From Psychrobacter sp. APC 3281 (GTDB lineage Bacteria > Pseudomonadota > Gammaproteobacteria > Pseudomonadales > Moraxellaceae), in NCBI RefSeq assembly GCF_030407815.1, contig NZ_JASDCS010000001.1, positions 124,001 through 188,000 of the forward strand: 64,000 nt of DNA, in the 5' to 3' direction. The position numbers and the translations under genes were made by a program. Position 1 is the stretch's first letter, and every line of letters begins with the position of its first letter. Shown here piece after piece: positions 35,655 to 43,101 of this stretch. A model generated the notes under the pieces. That model saw only the letters and a list, made by a program, of their open reading frames with translations, was not told the origin of the DNA and ran no database searches.

Positions 35655-37564
35655 TCTTCATTAACACTTTTATTTATTTCGTAACTTAATACATTGCCTT
35701 TTATAGCATACATACGCAGTCGATTTTTTGTATTTGGCAAAGTGACCTTCAACATTTTTCTGTCTTGTTCGTTTTTATTGAGCAATCCCGCCTCATCCAA
35801 TACCTTAATCACTTTTTTTAAGCTATAGGGTGAGCAAACCTCCTTTTCAAACATATTGGGGTAGAAGTAGTACTCATCAGTATCTTGCCTTCGAAAACCT
35901 ACTCGGTTATTAGTTTTTTGCTCGATAGTAATTTGATCTTCATCATGCATAGGCTCACTCCATATTTGAAATCGACTAGCTCCATGCTGCTCAATAAACG
36001 CTTGAACATGCTTAATGATTTGACGTTCTTCATGCTCGCCATCACGGCCATAGTTATCAAGCCAGTTGTTAAAACACACCTTGACTGCTGCTGTAGCTTG
36101 CCCAGTTTGCCAACCAGTAATACCAGCCTGGGTTGCCATCTCCCCTGCGGCAGCTACAAGCGCAAATCTTTTAGCGACCCTGTGCGCCTGTGATGATAGA
36201 TCATCGTATTGCAGCATAAAGCCTTTAATTAAACTTTTAGCTTTAGCTGTAGTTTCTGCTTTATCAATAGTAATATGTTCAAGCCAAGCAATTCCTGCTG
36301 TGCCGTGGTATTTAGAGGCGAGTTCTTTAATTTTATCTGCCTGCGCTGCACCAGAGTCTGCCATTACAAGGCTATCAAAAATTCCATTGCCTGTACTAGC
36401 ATCAGCTTCGATATGAGCAATACGTACCTCGACTCCTGCAGTAACTCCTTTGGACTCATACGCAACATGTTGTTTGATTGATTGCTCACCATTAGATAGG
36501 ATTATGAGGCGCCAAGTATGCGGTTTTTGATTGGTTCCAGAGACAGAACTTCGTGATTTGCTACTTCCATTAGCTAGCATGTAAGCAGTTTTGACAGCGA
36601 TGCTAGGTTCGAGCTGTCCTATTTCATCTAATAGCAAAACACTATCGTTATGCTCTCTGGCTGTGCCCTCGAGTGCATTGTCCGTTTGTCTCCACGTTCT
36701 AACTATTACAGTAGGTTTTCCCCATACACTGGCGGCTAGGCACATTGTAATAGATTTACCTATACTTGATGAGCCTAGCATGTGAAATCCACCTCCATCA
36801 TAGCCTAACGGCTCTAATAGTTGTCCTGCGAATGCACAGCATATTGAGAATACAAGACGGCTCTGTTCAGCAGTTAGTTTGCATATCTCATCACGCCATT
36901 GAACTAACGTACCTCTCTCAGATAGTACGTTACTAATTACATTATTAGATTGGTAGACAATAATTTCATCATCCTTGCCACCTAATGAGCGATTATGTAG
37001 TACGTATCGATCATTATGCCAGCCTAGTTTATCAACGCATAACCCCCTAATTTTAATAGGATGCTGCTGTAGATAAATATCCAAATACTGACGATGTTTA
37101 GTATTAGATGTGATAATTAAACCCTGACTGGCCAAATATTTACGATATTCGCGTGTATCGCCATGAAATGAATCCATAGCTATAGAGTGTTGATGCATTA
37201 CTCCATCAGCGTCAAACCATCTAATTAATATACCCCATGCAGTGCTGTGAACATCTCGCGTTCTGGCAATAACCTCTATGGGTGAGCAAATAAAAACGGC
37301 ATGCTGTCTAGGAGGTTTGGAAGAGTTTTTATCATTGAGGTGTACATAATACAAACCATCAGAACGTACTTCAAAGAATCCATTTTCGTAAATGAATCGT
37401 TCATTAAGTTCGGTTTCTGCTATAATTTCAGATGATGGCTCGTCAATGTCATCTGTATTAGTTTCTAAAAGCTGAGCATCTGGCAGGATGCTTGGCTTTT
37501 TTATTAAGTCAGCTGATTGCTCATCGACTAACTTATTAAGAGAAATCTGATCATTCTTACTCAT
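35627..37564 (-). CDS. DUF927 satellite replication helicase/primase-type protein
   Basis: The 645-aa protein carries a DUF927 ATPase core: the Walker A GSSSIGKS at 264-271 and LLLDEIGQL at 311-319 for Walker B. The upstream WAGILIRW-like block (AWGILIRWFD, 109-118) is also typical. Such proteins are replicative helicases of P4-like satellites and integrative islands. No separate toprim primase gene is visible in the window. The C-terminal ~100 residues form a winged-helix region (KKVIKVLDEAGLLN). It is separated by two bases from the AlpA-type gene upstream and forms an operon with it. Confidence 0.88.
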   Translation of the reverse strand: MSKNDQISLNKLVDEQSADLIKKPSILPDAQLLETNTDDIDEPSSEIIAETELNERFIYENGFFEVRSDGLYYVHLNDKNSSKPPRQHAVFICSPIEVIARTRDVHSTAWGILIRWFDADGVMHQHSIAMDSFHGDTREYRKYLASQGLIITSNTKHRQYLDIYLQQHPIKIRGLCVDKLGWHNDRYVLHNRSLGGKDDEIIVYQSNNVISNVLSERGTLVQWRDEICKLTAEQSRLVFSICCAFAGQLLEPLGYDGGGFHMLGSSSIGKSITMCLAASVWGKPTVIVRTWRQTDNALEGTAREHNDSVLLLDEIGQLEPSIAVKTAYMLANGSSKSRSSVSGTNQKPHTWRLIILSNGEQSIKQHVAYESKGVTAGVEVRIAHIEADASTGNGIFDSLVMADSGAAQADKIKELASKYHGTAGIAWLEHITIDKAETTAKAKSLIKGFMLQYDDLSSQAHRVAKRFALVAAAGEMATQAGITGWQTGQATAAVKVCFNNWLDNYGRDGEHEERQIIKHVQAFIEQHGASRFQIWSEPMHDEDQITIEQKTNNRVGFRRQDTDEYYFYPNMFEKEVCSPYSLKKVIKVLDEAGLLNKNEQDRKMLKVTLPNTKNRLRMYAIKGNVLSYEINKSVNEDVPNVPSSK

Positions 37565-37566
37565 GA

Positions 37567-37848
37567 TTATCTCTCCCCATCATTAGAGGACGCAGAATGT
37601 TTCTCTATCCATGCGTTTATATCAGATAGACGCCAAAGGCTCGCTCGACCTATCTTTATAGGAGTTGGAAACTGACCGTTATTTATAAGGAAGTAAAGGT
37701 GTTTAGCAGAAAACCCAGTGATTCCGCGTGAGGCGGGTCTGGCCATAACTGTACGTTGCTGACCTGATTCAGTGGTGTAGGTGCGAGCTGGACGCTCAGG
37801 TTGGTTGGCAAGATCTGCCATTCTTAGATATTGATCGTTTAGCATCAT
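37567..37848 (-). CDS. AlpA-family excisionase/regulator
   Basis: The 93-aa MerR-like winged helix of the AlpA/Vis type. The HTH part reads TGFSAKHLYFLINNGQFPTP (residues 43-62), followed by GRASLWRLSDINAWI, the family hallmark. AlpA/Vis proteins act as regulators and excisionase partners of P4-family integrases. It lies between the iteron-like repeats at 37933-37995 and the helicase gene, so those repeats are in its promoter region. It is translated together with the helicase (two-base gap). Confidence 0.88.
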   Translation of the reverse strand: MMLNDQYLRMADLANQPERPARTYTTESGQQRTVMARPASRGITGFSAKHLYFLINNGQFPTPIKIGRASLWRLSDINAWIEKHSASSNDGER

Positions 37849-37932
37849 TGTGGTTCACCTCGTAGCTGTTAAAGTAATGGGCGGTAATGCCCTGCTATGA
37901 AGTGAATATTAATGGGTATGGTTGTTTAGGTC

Positions 37933-37995
37933 ATTGCAAATGCAATCTGTAATTTGCAAATGCAATTTTTTCAGTTGCAAATGTAATTTGCAATT
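37933..37995. repeat. TTGCAAATGCAAT iteron-like array
   Basis: TTGCAAATGCAAT occurs at 37934-37946 and 37954-37966, and as TTGCAAATGTAAT at 37975-37987, directly followed by ttgcaatt. The start-to-start distances are 20 and 21 bases, about two helical turns, so all units face the same side of the DNA. The array lies directly upstream of the AlpA-helicase operon. It is a candidate replication origin iteron set or operator. Confidence 0.72.
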
Positions 37996-38011
37996 AGTGC
38001 TACTAAAAATT

Positions 38012-39268
38012 TTATCTTTTGTTCGCATTTTTTAACATCTTATTAGCTTTAGCGAATAAGCCATCTATAGTTCTAGTTTTTAAGTCTTTAATACCGACGC
38101 TTTCAATGTGTTGTGTAAGTGCTGACTGTGTAGGTTCTTTCTTACCTTTATCGTTATCAGTTTGGAAGATAAAGCCAGTGATCTCTATATCTAATAATAA
38201 GTTTTTCATGACTGCTATCAAAAAGTAGGCACTGTTCCTTAGGTTCGTATCTTCGTCATCAGCTGGCTTGTCTGCTTGTTGCTTTAGCGTATTAAATTTA
38301 GAGTTCACTTGTTCTAGTTGCTTAATTTTAGCATTAGCGACTGCCAACTCTTCAATAAGCTGCTCATAGGTTATTAACAACTTTTGGTTTTCATCCAAAT
38401 CGTTAATTAGATGACTTATCTTTGAAAGTTTTGAATTTTCAGTAGATAATTGCTCAGTAATCGGACTTATTTCACTTTTTTCTAAGTTTGAATTAATGAG
38501 ATTTTCAACTTCTAAATATTCAAAGTAAAAATTCTTGAATAATTCGCGATCTGATGTTACCGTACCTGTTTGTTCGTCATCAAGAACACTGTAAAAGTGT
38601 CGTAGTAGGTCATCAGTATTTTTATATTTTAAGTTGTCAGTTTGGGAAACCAATGAGTAATTTAGGTTTTTTAATCTATATAGCTTAACTCTACTTAACG
38701 AAGTATTTTCAAATAGGTACTTAAGAGTAAACTTCAAAGGCTTTCCTGAGCCAATATTTTTATACAAATCATTTACATATTTAGCTACAGATATGTATTT
38801 TCTGTGCTCCTTTTCAATATAGCTTTCAATTGAATTCTCAGCATTCTTATCCGAAAAGTGCAGTATCTTACCCTCAAATGAAGAGGTGAGTATTTTTAAC
38901 TCTGATTTCTTAAAGAACTGTTGTACAAACAGCCCCATATGAGATAATAACTTTTTCTTTGTGCCTTCTGATAGCTTATCTAAGCTTGAATAGTCGTGAT
39001 ACACCCAGTCTTCATCAACAAAAGATAGCAGAACCCTAATGACATTTAGAAACTCATATATGCACTTTTCATTTTCGAATTTATCTTCAGTAATCTTGTA
39101 ATCCATGCTAATAGCATAAGAACTTACTTTTTGATGAAAGTCGTGATGCAGTAAGCAAGTGACAACGGCATATAGCGGCTCATTGTTAAGACCTGATAGA
39201 TGAGCCATCAAGTCCGCAAAATTAATATAATCCTTTGTTGGCTCTAAAAGCTCATTGATTAAACTCAT
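38012..39268 (-). CDS. Satellite-encoded coiled-coil hypothetical protein
   Basis: The 418-aa soluble protein has no family I recognise. Residues about 285-340 form a predicted coiled coil (YEQLIEELAVANAKIKQLE and neighbours). The C-terminal ~80 residues (NSAYFLIAVMKNLLL onwards, ending KTRTIDGLFAKANKML) resemble the short conserved tail of proteins in Moraxellaceae satellite islands, as I recall them. It is AT-rich relative to host genes. It lies between the integrase and the AlpA-helicase operon on the same strand, preceded by a structured terminator-like segment. Confidence 0.6.
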   Translation of the reverse strand: MSLINELLEPTKDYINFADLMAHLSGLNNEPLYAVVTCLLHHDFHQKVSSYAISMDYKITEDKFENEKCIYEFLNVIRVLLSFVDEDWVYHDYSSLDKLSEGTKKKLLSHMGLFVQQFFKKSELKILTSSFEGKILHFSDKNAENSIESYIEKEHRKYISVAKYVNDLYKNIGSGKPLKFTLKYLFENTSLSRVKLYRLKNLNYSLVSQTDNLKYKNTDDLLRHFYSVLDDEQTGTVTSDRELFKNFYFEYLEVENLINSNLEKSEISPITEQLSTENSKLSKISHLINDLDENQKLLITYEQLIEELAVANAKIKQLEQVNSKFNTLKQQADKPADDEDTNLRNSAYFLIAVMKNLLLDIEITGFIFQTDNDKGKKEPTQSALTQHIESVGIKDLKTRTIDGLFAKANKMLKNANKR

Positions 39269-39297
39269 GACACAACCTCATACACACCTTTAAAACT

Positions 39298-39371
39298 AAA
39301 AAAATGCAAGGCGGTGCCAGCCTGAGGGTGTGTAAATGGCTGGCGTTTGGGTAATTAATCCTAGCCTTGCG
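39298..39371 (-). ncRNA. Structured terminator-like RNA segment between int and the next gene
   Basis: On the minus strand an outer stem (39364-39370 with 39306-39312, GCAAGGC/GCCTTGC) encloses an inner stem (39338-39344 with 39316-39322, GCCAGCC/GGCTGGC). Seven T follow at once (39304-39298). This is a two-tier hairpin ending like an intrinsic terminator, just before the 418-aa gene. In phage P4 a small structured RNA (CI RNA) controls premature termination of the replication operon. A similar immunity or attenuation role here is inference. A 66-aa ORF (39252-39452) covers the same place but has no family resemblance. Confidence 0.5.
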
Positions 39372-39435
39372 ATCCGTATCGATAACGATTAACGCTACAA
39401 ATTTTGGTTTGTCAGTCCAGTACTGATAATAGTTG

Positions 39436-40899
39436 TTAAAGCTGCTCTGCAAGCTTCATTAGAACTTCTTGCGATACGCCCTGCGCTCGTAAACTTTTAA
39501 TTAAAGTATCTTTATCATGCAAAGCTATATCAGTAGCTTGCTCATTACGGCTATCCATTTGTTTTTTGATTTCATCTGGTGTGAGTAAATCGAAGCTAAC
39601 AGCCTTGCCAGCCCGCAAGTCATCTAGATGATTTGCCCATTGGTTCATCATCATCTGCCGTTCCGCTAAGTGAGCTGATAAATCATAACGCTTTTTAACG
39701 CTGGACTGTTCAAGATGAGCTAATTGTATTTCTATAAGATTTTGACTAAATTGCAACTCATATAGTCCTGTGCTTGCAAGTTGTCTGAATCCGTGACCAG
39801 TCATTTTAGGGTAGGGATCACCTGTATAGCCCATACGTTTTAATGCCTGATTGAACCAGACATCGCTATAAGGCTTACTACGCTCAAAGTTATAAAATAC
39901 GTAACCCGTTTTTTCTGTCAAAGATCGCATACGCTCGATAATTGCTATCGCTTGTGGTGATAATGGAATAATATGATCTTGACGCATTTTCATCTTATGA
40001 GCGGGTATACGCCACACGTTTTTATGATAATCAATCTCCGACCATTCAAAAAACCTTAGCTCTTTCGTTCTAACAAAGCAAAGCGTCATCAGTTGCATGC
40101 CAGCAATAGTCTGTTGATGCGCATTTGGGTTGTCTGCACCGTATTGATCAATATTGCGTAGTAGCTCAGGGAATTGATGTTGCTCGATCGCTTTCATACG
40201 CTCAGGCTTATGAGGTCGTAATGCTTTGCTGCGACCATAAGCGATGTTAATAATATCGTAGCCTAATGTATTGATAGCATACTCAAAAACTGAGCTAATG
40301 AGGGCGACACATTTGTGCGACGTATCGGTCGTCCATTTGCCTCGTTCTTCAAAGTAAGTTTGGATTGCTAATCCAGTTTTTATAACGTCCTGTGCAGTTA
40401 TAGAGGCAATAGGGTAGTCACCGATATGCGGTGTAATATGCTTATCTAGATAGTTGTGGAGTTTTTGAATATTCTTAGGCGTAGTGCTAGATCTTTCGTT
40501 AATATAACTCTTAGCGATAACTTTGAATAAATCTTTTTGCTCAAAGTTATTCTTTTCATGGTTTTTATGTTCAGTTGGATCAACGCCATCACTAAGAAGT
40601 GCCTGAGCCTTATCACGTGCCAGTCTTGCTTCTTTTAGCGACACCTCTGGTTTAAAGGTAGAATCAATAGCTTGTTTGGCTGGCTTATAGATTCCTATTT
40701 GATAAGTTTTTTGCTTTGGTTTAAGATCTTTGTCAGATTGATAGCGGTAGGTCATCTGCCAAAACAATGAGCCATTTGGATGTTGTATCAGATATAGGTT
40801 GTTGCCATCACCATGGCGCGTGACTTTAGTAGGTGTGGATTGTTTGGCGATTGCTTTCACGCCAGCGTCAGTTAATCGGTAGTCCGTTTTTCTCGTCAT
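39436..40899 (-). CDS. P4-type tyrosine integrase (DUF4102 arm-binding domain)
   Basis: The 487-aa site-specific integrase has an N-terminal DUF4102 arm-binding domain (LTDAGVKAIAKQSTPTKVTR with HGDGNNLYL, residues 9-37), a SAM-like core-binding domain and a C-terminal catalytic domain. The catalytic residues are Arg277 (VRTKELRF), GHGFRQLAST with His369 and Arg372, AH at 394-395 and nucleophile Tyr405 (VKKRYDLS). It is transcribed away from the tRNA-Arg gene in the tRNA direction, the normal layout of islands inserted in a tRNA 3' end. The ATG lies about 210 bases from the tRNA end with arm-site-like repeats between. Confidence 0.95.
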   Translation of the reverse strand: MTRKTDYRLTDAGVKAIAKQSTPTKVTRHGDGNNLYLIQHPNGSLFWQMTYRYQSDKDLKPKQKTYQIGIYKPAKQAIDSTFKPEVSLKEARLARDKAQALLSDGVDPTEHKNHEKNNFEQKDLFKVIAKSYINERSSTTPKNIQKLHNYLDKHITPHIGDYPIASITAQDVIKTGLAIQTYFEERGKWTTDTSHKCVALISSVFEYAINTLGYDIINIAYGRSKALRPHKPERMKAIEQHQFPELLRNIDQYGADNPNAHQQTIAGMQLMTLCFVRTKELRFFEWSEIDYHKNVWRIPAHKMKMRQDHIIPLSPQAIAIIERMRSLTEKTGYVFYNFERSKPYSDVWFNQALKRMGYTGDPYPKMTGHGFRQLASTGLYELQFSQNLIEIQLAHLEQSSVKKRYDLSAHLAERQMMMNQWANHLDDLRAGKAVSFDLLTPDEIKKQMDSRNEQATDIALHDKDTLIKSLRAQGVSQEVLMKLAEQL

Positions 40900-40926
40900 G
40901 GCTTATACCTCAAGGTGTCGAGAGGT

Positions 40927-41050
40927 TTAACAACAACCTCACTGCATAATTAACAACAAAAAATGGCGTTGTATATTATTTAACAACTCATTTAACAACA
41001 TTGTAGAGGTGCTAGTAGGTAATGACAAGTGTTTAATAAAGACTAACAAC
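40927..41050. repeat. TTAACAAC direct repeats, probable integrase arm sites
   Basis: TTAACAAC occurs exactly at 40927-40934, 40950-40957, 40980-40987 and 40992-40999, and as CTAACAAC at 41043-41050, all in the same orientation. They lie between the integrase start and the tRNA 3' end, where attachment-site arm sequences are expected. They would be bound by the DUF4102 arm domain and perhaps AlpA. Confidence 0.65.
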
Positions 41051-41111
41051 TAGGTATGATAGGTGTTTAAAGGGCTTGAGGTAATGCAAGGTTATGTCTA
41101 AATACAATGAT

Positions 41112-41187
41112 TGGTGCGCCCACCAAGACTCGAACTCGGATCGATCGCTTAGGAGGCAACTGCTCTATCCTGTTGAGCTATAGGCGC
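41112..41187 (-). tRNA. tRNA-Arg (anticodon CCT)
   Basis: The 76-nt cloverleaf reads on the minus strand. The acceptor arms GCGCCTA and TGGGCGC pair over seven bases with CCA encoded at the 3' end. The D-stem is GCTC/GAGC, the anticodon loop CTCCTAA contains CCT for AGG codons, and the T-arm has GTTCGAGTC. The 3' end faces the integrase gene, so this gene is the likely attachment site of the P4-like island. It appears intact and should be functional. Confidence 0.95.
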
Positions 41188-41260
41188 ATTATGGAGTGAC
41201 ATTGTAGAAAAAAGCAGTCATAAAAGCAATCAACAAAAGATAAATAAAGACAATTTATCC

Positions 41261-42067
41261 TTACTCACCATTGCTAAGCGCGTCAGTGACATCTACAGCA
41301 TGATCACCTGATGCATTTTTTGCCTGTGAGGTTGGTTTAAATAAGTCATTTACACTGTTCTTATAACCACTAATATTCTCATAATCATATTTTTTTAGTA
41401 TATCTTGACCTGTGCTCGATAGTAAAAAATTACGGAAGCTAATAGCAGTTGTATCGTCTGTCAGGATGACGCCTTCAAGCGCTTGTTCATCTTTTAGCGC
41501 ATAGTTAAAGGGGTTTAGAGTGCGTATCTTTTTATCTTTATCATGCGTACTATTATCGCTATTTTTATCAGAAGCGTCATTTATACCAGAACCCTCAGTA
41601 CTCTTCTGACTTTGACCATTTCTATCTTGTGCCTGTTGCAATTCTGACTGTAGGAGTGATACCCGTTCTGTAGATAGGCTATCGTCATTGGTAATAATCA
41701 TATCTGTATCAAAGACAAAGTCAGAGAGTTTGTCTTTGGTAGAACCACTACTTGGTACTGTGAGAAGGTCGTTAGAGGAGACATAGCTCGCTAGCACTTG
41801 CACATGCGGATAACGAGATTCAAAACTCACAATGATATCGTCCAAAGGTATCTGTAACTTTTCCTCTGCCCGAATGTATAAAACACTGTCAGCAATCTCT
41901 CTTGATTTATCATCTTTCATACTAGAATCTGCTTCACTTTCACTTGCCATGATTGGCAATGGGTCTGTGTTTTTGCGATTACTGGTCCACAACCAAATGA
42001 AGACCGCGATAAAGATTGTGAGCAGTAGCAAGATTAGCCCAGCCAGCAGTAGTTTGTAGTCTTTCAT
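41261..42067 (-). CDS. Membrane-anchored ModA-like substrate-binding protein
   Basis: The 268-aa product has one N-terminal hydrophobic segment (about residues 7-28), then a periplasmic domain beginning LYIRAEEKLQIPLDDIIVSFESRYP. This is the first strand-helix of ModA/type 2 periplasmic binding proteins (AASLxxPLxEI...F). The C-terminal segment AISFRNFLLSSTGQDILKKYDY matches the ModA end. A long Ser/Asp/Lys-rich insert (about 150-195) replaces part of the second lobe, so binding of molybdate or another oxyanion is doubtful. There is no ABC permease nearby. The stop codon is close to the tRNA-Arg 5' end. Confidence 0.65.
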   Translation of the reverse strand: MKDYKLLLAGLILLLLTIFIAVFIWLWTSNRKNTDPLPIMASESEADSSMKDDKSREIADSVLYIRAEEKLQIPLDDIIVSFESRYPHVQVLASYVSSNDLLTVPSSGSTKDKLSDFVFDTDMIITNDDSLSTERVSLLQSELQQAQDRNGQSQKSTEGSGINDASDKNSDNSTHDKDKKIRTLNPFNYALKDEQALEGVILTDDTTAISFRNFLLSSTGQDILKKYDYENISGYKNSVNDLFKPTSQAKNASGDHAVDVTDALSNGE

Positions 42068-42133
42068 ATATTACTGCTCTTTTATTATTAGTTGATTCAT
42101 AGCAACGTTTATATACAGGGTGGTATCTAGCTT

Positions 42134-42661
42134 TTAAAGCTTTTGTTCTAGTACTTCATCGGTTAATTCAGCCAACATGTCTGCAAAGATGTCTGTATCT
42201 GCAGAAGGGGTGGATACTTGTTCTTCATTAACTTTACCACTTTCATCAGTATGACCACTGGTTTGGCGATTTATTAGAGAATCAGGTTGGTCGTTCAATA
42301 CCTTGGCAACAGGTGTAGTATTTTGATGCGCTGCCAACGGCGATTCACCGGTTAACAATCTGTCTTTTAACCATCTAAACCCATGTGCCTCCCACCATGC
42401 TTCGAAACGTGGCAACGTGCTACCACGTACCGCTACAGGTAGATCTAACGTTCTCAATTTCTGCGCAAGTACAGGGTCGCTGATAGCTTGATGAATGCTC
42501 AAATACAGTGAGCGGCTATCATCTGTATAGGGTCGTCTGTTTTGCCATGATCTGTCATCGATTTTCATACGTGGCAGTTGCCACAACTCACCGCGATAAT
42601 ACACGACGTATAAGCGTTGTTTTGGATGGACAAAAATGGCATCAATGGGACGCAATGGCAT
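42134..42661 (-). CDS. Conserved hypothetical protein
   Basis: A 175-aa soluble protein from the ATG at 42661 (the frame reaches a TTG at 42682). The N-terminal ~110 residues look folded (IDAIFVHPKQRLYVVYYRGEL, then a Trp-rich FEAWWEAHGFRWLK). The remainder is polar and probably disordered, ending in an acidic helix, DIFADMLAELTDEVLEQKL. I do not recognise a family. It may form a unit with the ModA-like gene 66 bases downstream. It is divergent from recC. Confidence 0.55.
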   Translation of the reverse strand: MPLRPIDAIFVHPKQRLYVVYYRGELWQLPRMKIDDRSWQNRRPYTDDSRSLYLSIHQAISDPVLAQKLRTLDLPVAVRGSTLPRFEAWWEAHGFRWLKDRLLTGESPLAAHQNTTPVAKVLNDQPDSLINRQTSGHTDESGKVNEEQVSTPSADTDIFADMLAELTDEVLEQKL

Positions 42662-43101
42662 AATATTAAGTAATCCCGTCAATAGAAAGTATTATTTAGA
42701 TACAGGTTGTAAAGGCCAATTTAAAAACCTCAATGAAATTACTTCATAGTAAATATGAATGATAGTATAAAACGACACTAAATGTCGCAAGCTTATTATA
42801 ATATCGGCATCTACACTAGTAAACGATAACCATCAATGGCACACTGATAGCAAATTTGGCAAGTCAACATTATCACTGGATATGTAGAATTTGCTACTAT
42901 GATTGTTTTTATTTATGGCCCTCATGCTAGCAGAAATGCATCATAGTAACGACCATCAAACATGGATTGATGAGTATCGATTTTTGTTTTGTCTGAACGT
43001 TTTATAGCGTTTTTGACATTGGATACAGACATCTCATCTATAAGTGAAGCCTTTTTTATTAATCCTAATACCTCACCTTTATTGTAATCAGATTATTGTC
43101 T
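42662..43101. other. Intergenic region upstream of recC
   Basis: These 440 bases carry no recognisable ORF or RNA gene. A TTGACA at 43013-43018 could be part of the recC promoter, but the best -10-like word (TATAAG) is 20 bases further, which is long. Otherwise nothing specific is seen. Confidence 0.4.

Noticed and set aside
37933..37995. Possible small CRISPR array
   Set aside because: Repeat units are 13 bases with 7-8 base gaps; there are no spacers of CRISPR length and no cas genes.
39252..39452. 66-aa frame between the integrase and the 418-aa gene
   Set aside because: It overlaps both neighbours by 17 bases and covers the structured hairpin. No family resemblance or ribosome binding site was seen, so the RNA interpretation is preferred, though coding is not excluded.
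41261..42067. Classical ModA of a molybdate ABC transporter
   Set aside because: The second lobe is interrupted by a long polar insert and no permease or ATPase gene is adjacent, so only a ModA-like call is supported.
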